From: Colimorpha_A sp045540115
Lineage (GTDB): Bacteria > Bacillota > Clostridia > Oscillospirales > CAG-272
Length of the DNA: 8,859 nt
Direction of reading: 5' to 3'
Assembly (NCBI GenBank): GCA_045540115.1
Contig: JAZQGR010000047.1
Coordinates: 1-8,859, forward strand
Translations under genes and position numbers: made by a program
Notes under the pieces: generated by a model
What the model saw: the letters and a program-made list of their open reading frames with translations, nothing else
What the model was told of the DNA's origin: nothing
The model's database searches: none
In this document: one piece after another, positions 4,757 through 8,859 of the stretch
Layout of the letters: the number at the start of each line of letters is the position of its first letter
Numbering within the stretch: position 1 is the first letter of the stretch

Positions 4757-5293
4757 ATGGCTCAAAATATTACATGGCCAGACGGGACGCTGTACACAAA
4801 CGTCCCGTTTATAAATCTGCCCAAGACCGGGGGAGGCCTGGCGAGATTTACAGATGTCTCTCCGACGGATGCGGTAGAGGCTGACGTTGCTCAGGGAAAA
4901 AAGTTTTTCAAGGCTGATGGATCTGAGGCGATAGGAACCAATCAAGGCGGAGGCGGGGGAGATAGCAAGAACGCGCAAGCTGTAACAAGTACGAGCCGCG
5001 TGACGTCTACATCCTATTCCAAAGTAAGCGGAGAAATAACTGTAGAAAAAACAGGTACTTATGATGTGTACTGGTCTACTATGAGGTCGTCAACATCCGG
5101 GACGTGGGGCTCGCAGCTATATATTGATGGAAGTGCATATGGTTCGGCACAAACATCTTTCAGTAACCACGTTCAGGCGATTCATTTGTCAAACGTGCAT
5201 CTTGACGCGGGCGACAAAATATCCGTTTATGCACGATCGAGGGGTAATTCATATTATGCTTATGTTCCGCTCCTGACGATAATCGAGCAGTAG
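4757..5293 (+). CDS. tail fibre-like protein with C-terminal beta-sandwich adhesin domain, 178 aa
   Basis: Residues 1-62 (LYTNVPFINLPKTGGG, ARFTDVS, GKKFFKADGSEAIGTN) are a diverged copy of the first part of the preceding protein. A GGGGGD linker (65-70) joins them to a new domain, about 75-178, with alternating strands (GEITVEKTGTYDVYWSTM, QLYIDGSAYGS, DKISVYARSRGN, VPLLTIIEQ) of jelly-roll or TNF-like type, suitable for receptor binding. The DNA of this domain is richer in A/T-ending codons than the N-terminal part, consistent with domain swapping behind a conserved anchor. GGGGAGG precedes the ATG. It is the last gene of the rightward late operon. Confidence 0.75.
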   Translation: MAQNITWPDGTLYTNVPFINLPKTGGGLARFTDVSPTDAVEADVAQGKKFFKADGSEAIGTNQGGGGGDSKNAQAVTSTSRVTSTSYSKVSGEITVEKTGTYDVYWSTMRSSTSGTWGSQLYIDGSAYGSAQTSFSNHVQAIHLSNVHLDAGDKISVYARSRGNSYYAYVPLLTIIEQ

Positions 5294-5328
5294 GCGGCCC
5301 GGAGACGGTCCGCGAAGGATCACCTCCT
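5294..5328 (+). promoter_or_regulatory. GNRA hairpin followed by a 16S anti-Shine-Dalgarno mimic
   Basis: Directly after the TAG stop, GCGG-C-CCG (5294-5301), GAGA tetraloop, CGG-T-CCGC (5306-5313) forms a hairpin with one mismatch. It is followed by GGATCACCTCCT (5317-5328), identical to the conserved 3' end of bacterial 16S rRNA. On the late transcript this would be complementary to the GGAGGTGAT binding sites of the early and leftward genes. Function is unknown; a decoy, an antisense or chance are all possible. Confidence 0.45.
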
Positions 5329-5341
5329 CGAACAATAACAG

Positions 5342-5384
5342 ACGCGAAGAAAACCCGGGGCGTAATGCTCCGGGTTCTTTGCGT
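5342..5384. terminator. bidirectional terminator between convergent genes
   Basis: AACCCGGGGC (5352-5361), loop GTAAT, GCTCCGGGTT (5367-5376) pairs over 10 bp with one G-U. It extends outward imperfectly through AAGAA/TTCTTT and ACGC/GCGT. Read leftward the stem is followed by a T-rich TTTTCTTC, a good intrinsic terminator for the minus-strand gene. Read rightward it ends the late operon. Confidence 0.8.
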
Positions 5385-5434
5385 GGCGAAAATCCTCGAT
5401 TTAAGCGACTTTTATTTTGATATAGGATAATTGC

Positions 5435-5986
5435 TCAATCGGAATATTTTTTTATGTGCTCGATCGAATCTGTAAGCAGATCGGCGAAGTTGAGCGTCTC
5501 GACAGGAGACGTTATTTCGTGCCGTTCTGATCTTTTCTCGACGGTAGGAAATGAGAGCCACTTCGCGCGAGGAGTGTATTTGTAACAGACGAGATCCCAC
5601 TCTCCGAGCTTAATTGTGAGGTAATTGTCCGAGACTCTAACGAGGCGGAGCTGGTCACGATCGAGATCGTTGTCGTCGAAGAACGAACAGATCTCGTCGA
5701 ATATTTCACGCTCCTCTTCGGTACATACGAGATCCCGCTCCTGGGCGCCGTTTATCCGGACCGAGATAGAGGAGAGGGCAGCCTCTTTTATTTTGTCTTT
5801 GCGCTGGCGTACATAATACGCGTCGAGTCCGTCCTTAATATCCTCATAGCTGTATTGATCTGAGATCAGATAATAGCTCTTATCAAATCCGAGCTCGTTG
5901 AAACACTTTCCGCAGATTTCCGAGTCTTTCAATTTAATGCGACGGCGGGTCAGAAATCCGCCTCCGCAGCGAATACATTTTGACAT
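5435..5986 (-). CDS. zinc-ribbon protein of unknown function, only leftward gene (183 aa)
   Basis: The start is placed at the ATG complementary to 5984-5986, because GGAGGTGAT (complement of 5991-5999) sits just before it; a longer open frame back to 6037 has no such site. Residues 4-28 form a treble C-x2-C / C-x2-C ribbon (CIRCGG, CGKC) like short N-terminal zinc ribbons of the DUF4428 type. A helical stretch rich in charge (47-72), an acidic segment (88-112), and a C-terminal strand-rich domain (VSDNYLTIKLGEWDLVCYKY, WLSFPTV) follow. It is transcribed from a promoter overlapping the early promoter. Location suggests a control, immunity or host-takeover gene, but no specific function can be read from the sequence. 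Confidence 0.8.
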   Translation of the reverse strand: MSKCIRCGGGFLTRRRIKLKDSEICGKCFNELGFDKSYYLISDQYSYEDIKDGLDAYYVRQRKDKIKEAALSSISVRINGAQERDLVCTEEEREIFDEICSFFDDNDLDRDQLRLVRVSDNYLTIKLGEWDLVCYKYTPRAKWLSFPTVEKRSERHEITSPVETLNFADLLTDSIEHIKKYSD

Positions 5987-6005
5987 TTTTATCACCTCCG
6001 AGATA

Positions 6006-6034
6006 AGTATAAGCGACAAATTACCGATTGACAA
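6006..6034 (-). promoter_or_regulatory. sigma-70-type promoter for the leftward gene
   Basis: On the minus strand TTGTCA (complement of 6029-6034), 17-base spacer, TATACT (complement of 6006-6011): five of six matches in each box. Expected start near 5999, so the mRNA would begin at or just before its own GGAGGTGAT site, with a 5' leader of only about 13 nt. Confidence 0.72.
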
Positions 6035-6056
6035 CATATCAAAAAGGGCTTATATT
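6028..6056 (+). promoter_or_regulatory. sigma-70-type early promoter
   Basis: TTGACA (6028-6033, perfect), 17-base spacer, TATATT (6051-6056, five of six). Its -35 box overlaps that of the leftward promoter by five bases. Expected start about 6063-6064, exactly where the long leader helix begins. Drives the early operon from 6257. Confidence 0.78.
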
Positions 6057-6063
6057 GGTCTCA

Positions 6064-6233
6064 GGTGATTCGTATATATATATTCTGACGTGTGAGGGGT
6101 ATACCCGCAAAACGTTGAAAAATGGGGATTCCTTGATTCAACTATTCCTAAAATCATAAAGCGAGGAATATTCGGAGAGTAGGGAACGAGCATAAAAATA
6201 GAATATGTGATACGAAATCACCAAAGATTTTTT
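6064..6233 (+). ncRNA. candidate structured leader RNA of the early operon
   Basis: Closing helix: GGTGATT (6064-6070) with AATCACC (6216-6222); CGTAT (6071-6075) with ATACG (6210-6214); 6077-6079 with 6207-6209 (two G-U); ATATTCT (6080-6086) with AGAATAT (6200-6206). That is 22 bp with two single-base bulges. Inside are GGGTATACCC (6097-6106), GTTGAA/TTCAAC (6114-6119, 6137-6142) and directly adjacent TATTCCT/AGGAATA (6143-6149, 6164-6170). A run of six T (6228-6233) follows. The helix starts at the predicted transcription start. No known RNA family is recognised. The repeats could alternatively be protein-binding DNA sites. Confidence 0.55.
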
Positions 6234-6251
6234 AAGAATCGGAGGTGATTT
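6215..6251 (+). promoter_or_regulatory. alternative hairpin sequestering the ribosome binding site
   Basis: AAATCACC (6215-6222) is the exact complement of GGTGATTT (6244-6251), which is part of the GGAGGTGAT site of the gene at 6257. The same strand is used in the closing helix with 6064-6070, so the two pairings exclude each other: closing helix formed leaves the site free, hairpin formed hides it. Confidence 0.5.
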
Positions 6252-6256
6252 TTTTA

Positions 6257-6649
6257 ATGAGAACAGAGAGCTATCAGCAATACGCCATCGTCTCAGCAGA
6301 CTCGGCTCAGGAATTGACGGAACAGCTCAACAAGACGCTCAAACAGCTTAAATGCAAATATCCGAAAGTGACATTCGAGGGACTTATTGCTCGGATCCAA
6401 TACACCGAGACGGTCTATATCGCCGAGGAGCTTTCGGACGAGTACGAGCTCCAGGGAGTGAAACTTACTTGTCAGGATTGTCCGCTGTTCGAGCCGATCA
6501 TGAAAAGAGACGGCACGAGAGACAAAAGGGCGAAATGGGGAGATTGCCCGCTCGCTCATTACGGGAGAACGTCCCGGGACTCAAGTGTATGCAGCAGACT
6601 ATTTGAAATGTTGAACAGCGGGGAGGTGCGGCTATGCTTAGCAGAATAG
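6257..6649 (+). CDS. cysteine-rich early phage protein of unknown function, 130 aa
   Basis: ATG 6257 is chosen because the full GGAGGTGAT site (6241-6249) precedes it by 7 bases; a GTG at 6245 lies inside that site. The N-terminal half is alpha/beta (SYQQYAIVSADSAQELTEQL, then VTFEGLIARIQYTE). The C-terminal half has Cys at 72, 75, 97, 112 and 127 (TCQDCPLF, GDCPLAHYG, SVCSRLF), spaced as in a zinc or iron-sulfur site. Proteins of this build occur as first early genes in Clostridia phages, without an assigned role as far as I know. It is the first gene of the rightward early operon and its translation may be governed by the upstream leader RNA. The next gene overlaps its end by 16 bases. Confidence 0.8.
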   Translation: MRTESYQQYAIVSADSAQELTEQLNKTLKQLKCKYPKVTFEGLIARIQYTETVYIAEELSDEYELQGVKLTCQDCPLFEPIMKRDGTRDKRAKWGDCPLAHYGRTSRDSSVCSRLFEMLNSGEVRLCLAE

Positions 6650-6870
6650 GAAGAGCAATCGACAAGAACAGAGAACGGATCGGGATGATCCTCGTAGGAA
6701 TTGGATTCTTTTGGATGATGGGAATCGCCGGAGCTGATGACTACGACACTATGAGACACGTTTTTAATCCGGTGCTCCCGCTGGTGATCAAAGCCGTGTT
6801 TGGCCTCCTGGTCACGGGTGCGGGCGTCAAGATCTTGAACGGAGGTGACGAAGATGAGAGTTCTTTATAA
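6634..6870 (+). CDS. small two-helix membrane protein, 78 aa
   Basis: ATG follows GGGAGGTG at 6621-6628. A basic N-terminus (RIGRAIDKNRERIG) is followed by two hydrophobic segments, about residues 16-32 and 47-67, joined by a short acidic loop (ADDYDTMRH). The tail is acidic (GGDEDESSL). The gene overlaps both neighbours, so it is firmly in the operon. Small membrane proteins in early phage regions can act in superinfection exclusion or host membrane takeover; there is no motif here to choose among these. It is not part of the lysis cassette. Confidence 0.75.
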   Translation: MLSRIGRAIDKNRERIGMILVGIGFFWMMGIAGADDYDTMRHVFNPVLPLVIKAVFGLLVTGAGVKILNGGDEDESSL

Positions 6871-7162
6871 GCTCCCCGGACAGGATCCGCGCTCGATGGT
6901 TATTCCGAACGAGCTCGGAATTATGCAGCAGCTTGTCGGAGGAGATATCGAAACGGTCCGAATCTCCGACAGAGCGATCCTCGTAATGAATGAAGAGGGC
7001 AAGATTTTCGGACTCGAACCGAATTTCTATCTCGGAGCAATCGGAGACACGATTGTTGGACCGGTGCTCGTAGTAGGAGAGGACGGAGAAGATTTCGCTT
7101 CGCTGCCGGATGACGAGGCGGCGGAGATCTCCCGAATCATGAGAGGAGGCTTCGCGATATGA
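6854..7162 (+). CDS. DUF3846 family protein, 102 aa
   Basis: The start is set at ATG 6854 behind GGAGGTGA (6841-6848); a GTG at 6845 lies within that site. The product reads VIPNELGIMQQLVGGDIETV, then AILVMNEEGKIFGLEPN, then GDTIVGPVLVVGEDGEDF. These are the three hallmarks of DUF3846: the N-E-L-x8-VGG-x-IE stretch, the NEEGK core and the D-x-IVG-x-VLVV strand. The family is common in phages, plasmids and mobile elements of Bacillota with no established biochemical role. It ends LPDDEAAEISRIMRGGFAI and overlaps the next gene by ATGA. Confidence 0.88.
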   Translation: MRVLYKLPGQDPRSMVIPNELGIMQQLVGGDIETVRISDRAILVMNEEGKIFGLEPNFYLGAIGDTIVGPVLVVGEDGEDFASLPDDEAAEISRIMRGGFAI

Positions 7163-7365
7163 AGAAGGTAACACAAATGGAGATTGTTCTCGATTATCTG
7201 CTCACTCATGGAGAGCTGACGACACGACAGGCGGTTATCGATCTGAATATCATGTGTCTCCCGAAGAGAATCGAGGAGCTCCGGAAGGAAGGCGTTCAGA
7301 TAATCACATCATATAGAACCAGCGCGAACGGTAAGAGATACGGCGTTTATACGCTGGCAGATTAG
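7159..7365 (+). CDS. winged helix-turn-helix protein, HTH_39-like, 68 aa
   Basis: The start overlaps the previous stop (ATGA), with GAGAGGAGG at 7140-7148 as binding site. The protein reads as a single wHTH: helix 1 (QMEIVLDYLLTHG), helix 2 plus recognition helix (TTRQAVIDLNIMCLPKRIEELRKEG), then wing strands (VQIITSYRT, KRYGVYTL). This matches the HTH_39-type domain frequent in phage early regions. It is probably a small DNA-binding regulator; the palindrome and inverted repeats in 6064-6222 are conceivable targets. It is the only clear transcription-factor fold in the window. Confidence 0.85.
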   Translation: MKKVTQMEIVLDYLLTHGELTTRQAVIDLNIMCLPKRIEELRKEGVQIITSYRTSANGKRYGVYTLAD

Positions 7366-7377
7366 GAGGTTTGATCA

Positions 7378-7566
7378 ATGACAAAATACGACGTGACGTT
7401 AAAACTCTATACATACGATTGGTCACAGGAACCACACAAGAGAATCGATATTGACAAGACTTTCGTTTGTGACTCTTGGGACGCTGCTAAGGATTTGATC
7501 GGTCTGATGATTGATTCGACCGATACGCTGAATATCGAGATCAAGAGAAGGGAGGTCGAAGCATGA
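7378..7566 (+). CDS. hypothetical early phage protein, 62 aa
   Basis: The TAG of the preceding gene overlaps AGGAGG, and ATG 7378 follows. The product begins MTKYDVTLKLYTYDW and ends DTLNIEIKRREVEA, suggesting two outer strands with a central helix (SWDAAKDLIGLMIDS), a small alpha/beta fold. No motif or family is recognised. The last codons (REVEA) contain the GGGAGG binding site of the next gene, which starts four bases before this one stops, so the two are translationally coupled. Confidence 0.75.
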   Translation: MTKYDVTLKLYTYDWSQEPHKRIDIDKTFVCDSWDAAKDLIGLMIDSTDTLNIEIKRREVEA

Positions 7567-8087
7567 GCGACAGATTAACAGGAGATTTCCGTAAGTTTAT
7601 GGATAAGTCTTTTCTCGGCTCCTGGGACGTTCCTGACGGGTCAGATCTGATCCTCACGATTGACCATGTCGCAAGGGATGACGTTCAGAACGAGAAGGGC
7701 CGCGAGAAGAAAATGACGCTCCATTTCAAAGAGCGCGAGTTTAAGCCGATGGTATGCAATACGACAAATGCGAAAGCTATCTCGAAGGCCTATAACTCGA
7801 CAAAGGTCGAGGATTGGGAAAACAAGAAAATCGCAATCTATAAGGCTACGATCAGCGCGTTCGGTCAGACGACCGAGTGTCTCAGAGTGAGAGACTATCC
7901 TCCGAAGAGTGACGAGCTCTATTGTCAGGTTTGCGGTGAGCTGATAACCGACGAGGTTTATGAGGGAAAGAAGTACAAGGCGAAGGCAATCGCAAATAAC
8001 GCCATTACGAAATTCAACAAGGCTATGTGCTTCGATTGCTACATGATCGCTAAGGCTACGGAAGGAACGGAGGAGGCTCAGGCATGA
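7563..8087 (+). CDS. phage recombination-module protein with C-terminal zinc ribbon, 174 aa
   Basis: Opens LTGDFRKFMDKSFLGSWDVP, followed by LILTIDHVARDDVQNEKGRE, a beta-rich core (KMTLHFKEREFKPMV) and AISKAYNSTKVEDW, then AFGQTTECLRVRDYPP. Close relatives with this layout lie next to RecE/DUF3799 nuclease genes in Clostridia phages, as here (nuclease begins at 8704). This relative carries an added zinc ribbon, Cys121-x2-Cys124 and Cys156-x2-Cys159 (CQVC, CFDC), with a basic stretch between. Binding of single-stranded DNA or a helper role in recombination or replication is plausible from context; the biochemical role is not established from sequence. Confidence 0.78.
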   Translation: MSDRLTGDFRKFMDKSFLGSWDVPDGSDLILTIDHVARDDVQNEKGREKKMTLHFKEREFKPMVCNTTNAKAISKAYNSTKVEDWENKKIAIYKATISAFGQTTECLRVRDYPPKSDELYCQVCGELITDEVYEGKKYKAKAIANNAITKFNKAMCFDCYMIAKATEGTEEAQA

Positions 8088-8102
8088 ACGGAGCAATTAT
8101 AG

Positions 8103-8288
8103 ATGTATCAGATCGCAGCCGAGGCGATGACTACCGGAAAGGATCTGTCTCTCGAACAGAAAGAGTATTTTCACGATTCGAAAGGTATCGCGAACTTAGG
8201 AGGCGGACACACAGAGGACACCGGCGTAATCCTGAGAGTATTTCAGCCGGAGAAGGAACATAAAGAGGAGGACGAATCAGATGATTAA
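8103..8288 (+). CDS. hypothetical early phage protein, 61 aa
   Basis: The start is uncertain: ATG 8103 comes directly after an in-frame TAG and has only GGAG at 8090-8093. A better placed ATG at 8084 (overlapping the previous stop) leads into another frame giving an Arg-rich 59-codon product that looks like a shadow. The chosen frame has codon use like its neighbours, a helix (SLEQKEYFHDSKGIANL), a GGGHTEDTG turn and an acidic tail (KEEDESDD). It ends overlapping the start of the next gene. No family is recognised. A one-base frameshift joining the 8084 start to this frame is possible. Confidence 0.6.
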   Translation: MYQIAAEAMTTGKDLSLEQKEYFHDSKGIANLGGGHTEDTGVILRVFQPEKEHKEEDESDD

Positions 8289-8520
8289 GATCACAGCAGA
8301 ATCAAAAGGCGATCAGACAGATCTCAGAATCAACATCAACGGAACCGGCGAGGACATTGTCAAAGAAGCCGTTCACATTATGCAGCAGCTCCCGAAACAG
8401 ATAGAGCAGACAAGCCAGCCCGTGTTTTTCCGTTTTCTCGCTAAACTCGCTGAGACAGATATGTTCGGTATCGGTATAAGACCGGAGCATCGAGGGGAGG
8501 CTAAGGACGATGACGAATAA
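8281..8520 (+). CDS. hypothetical early phage protein, 79 aa
   Basis: GAGGAGG at 8264-8270 precedes ATG 8281, which overlaps the end of the previous gene. The N-terminus has two strands (MIKITAESKGDQTDLRININ), followed by a long helix (EDIVKEAVHIMQQLPKQIEQ) and a C-terminal part FFRFLAKLAETDMFGIGI with an acidic tail. It reads as a small alpha/beta protein that might form dimers. No known family. It overlaps the next gene by 11 bases. Position between the recombination-associated zinc ribbon protein and the nuclease suggests an accessory in that module. Confidence 0.72.
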   Translation: MIKITAESKGDQTDLRININGTGEDIVKEAVHIMQQLPKQIEQTSQPVFFRFLAKLAETDMFGIGIRPEHRGEAKDDDE

Positions 8521-8704
8521 AAACCCGAGCGAGTGGCGCGTCTCATCGAATCCGATCGCCGGTCGTACATTCTACGGCGTGTATAGGATCAGGGACATAA
8601 ATGATATTGATCACAGCGGAAACCGTGAGACTCGCGGCGGCTGGTATGAGACCAGGGAAGAGGCTGAGAGGCTCGCGGAGACGCTGAACGAGGAGGGTAA
8701 ATAA
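8510..8704 (+). CDS. small conserved-looking early phage protein, 64 aa
   Basis: GGGGAGG at 8494-8500 precedes ATG 8510. The product contains FYGVYRIRDINDIDHSGNRE and GGWYETREEAERLAETLNEE: a beta-strand pair followed by an amphipathic helix. The Y-G-V-Y-R and GGW-x-ETREEA elements are typical of short proteins upstream of RecE-like nucleases in Bacillota phages; function unknown to me. The stop TAA overlaps the next start (TAATG), and GAGGAGGG near its 3' end is that gene's binding site. Confidence 0.75.
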   Translation: MTNKNPSEWRVSSNPIAGRTFYGVYRIRDINDIDHSGNRETRGGWYETREEAERLAETLNEEGK

Positions 8705-8859
8705 TGAATCTGAATAATGATAACTATTTCAGCCCGGAGGCGGCTTCGGAATATTGGTCCGTCTCACAGTTCAAGGCTTTCAATAAATGCGAGGCTGCCG
8801 GTCTCGCTGAGGCTCGCGGAGAGTTCCAGCGCGAAGAGACCGACGCGCTCCTGATTGGG
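8704..8859 (+). CDS. RecE-like exonuclease (DUF3799, PD-(D/E)XK), N-terminal part only
   Basis: The frame is open from ATG 8704 to the window edge (52 codons). SPEAASEYWSVSQFKAFNKC and EAAGLAEARGEF, then REETDALLIG, match the start of the DUF3799 / exodeoxyribonuclease VIII-like nuclease family, whose entry motif is S-x-S-Q-F/Y-K-x-F-x-x-CEA followed by a TxALL-x-G. This enzyme would chew one strand of double-stranded DNA ends for single-strand annealing recombination. The catalytic PD-(D/E)XK residues lie beyond the window. GAGGAGGG (8691-8698) precedes the start. Confidence 0.82.
   Translation, partial: MNLNNDNYFSPEAASEYWSVSQFKAFNKCEAAGLAEARGEFQREETDALLIG

Noticed and set aside
5987..6037. 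Longer start for the leftward gene at 6037
   Set aside because: It would place the strong GGAGGTGAT site and the -10 box inside the coding region. The ATG at 5986 has correct spacing to that site.
6121..6163. Additional weak promoters in the early leader (TTGATT at 6133, TTGGTC at 6055)
   Set aside because: The -10 boxes match poorly or spacing is off; the TTGACA/TATATT promoter explains the operon better.
6064..6222. Invertible promoter segment bounded by the inverted repeat
   Set aside because: The arms are bulged and imperfect in a way that suits RNA pairing, the promoter lies outside the segment and no invertase is present.
6245..6253. GTG starts at 6245 and 6845 for the genes at 6257 and 6854
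   Set aside because: Both GTG codons are the GTG within GGAGGTGA itself, the ribosome binding site of the ATG shortly downstream.
107..8570. Minus-strand open frames opposite the rightward genes
   Set aside because: They lie antisense to well-supported genes, lack ribosome binding sites and give low-complexity or Arg/Ser-rich products.
1..8859. CRISPR array, tRNA or rRNA genes, insertion sequences
   Set aside because: No regularly spaced repeats, cloverleaf, rRNA body or transposase was found; the 12-base 16S match at 5317 is isolated.

Overview
The window looks like a piece of a tailed bacteriophage (siphovirus-type) of a Bacillota host, probably a gut Clostridia. Reasons: nearly every gene has a strong AGGAGG or GGAGGTGA ribosome binding site, genes are small and tightly packed with ATGA/TAATG overlaps, the endolysin combines CHAP, CW_7 (Cpl-7) and LysM domains, the holin resembles the Dp-1 type, and DUF3846, an HTH_39-like protein and a RecE/DUF3799-like nuclease appear together in the early region. 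No integrase, repressor or attachment site is visible. The late operon runs directly toward an early operon, so this may be a circular or circularly permuted phage genome rather than an integrated prophage; that is inference.

Layout. 1-346: end of a structural gene and a small unknown protein. 348-2209: an array of five short, divergent beta-rich proteins that look like stand-alone receptor-binding (tail-tip) domains, all starting with an SxIK motif. It is built as two repeated units, each with a 24-codon micro-ORF carrying a G-homopolymer, a leader of three hairpins, gene A and gene B, followed by a fifth gene. A terminator-like hairpin (2239-2262) closes the array. 2281-3655: lysis cassette (holin, endolysin, small membrane protein). 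3675-5293: four further structural genes, including two fibre-like paralogues, placed after the lysis genes. 5294-5434: hairpin, an exact copy of the 16S rRNA anti-Shine-Dalgarno tail, and a probable bidirectional terminator.

5435-5986 is the only leftward gene, a zinc-ribbon protein. Its promoter shares its -35 region with a strong rightward promoter. The rightward transcript would start at about 6063-6064 with a roughly 190-nt leader. Its first 23 nucleotides can pair with 6200-6222 in a 22-bp helix enclosing three hairpins, and the 3' strand of that helix can instead pair with the ribosome binding site of the first early gene. That is the architecture of a regulatory RNA switch. 6257-8859 is the early operon: a Cys-rich protein, a small membrane protein, DUF3846, a winged-helix protein, several small unknowns, a zinc-ribbon protein typical of phage recombination modules, and the start of a RecE-like exonuclease.

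The most novel material is (i) the receptor-binding cassette array with its repeated micro-ORF/poly-G/three-hairpin leaders and start-codon hairpins, and (ii) the early-operon leader RNA. All RNA structures were found by eye and have not been folded computationally.
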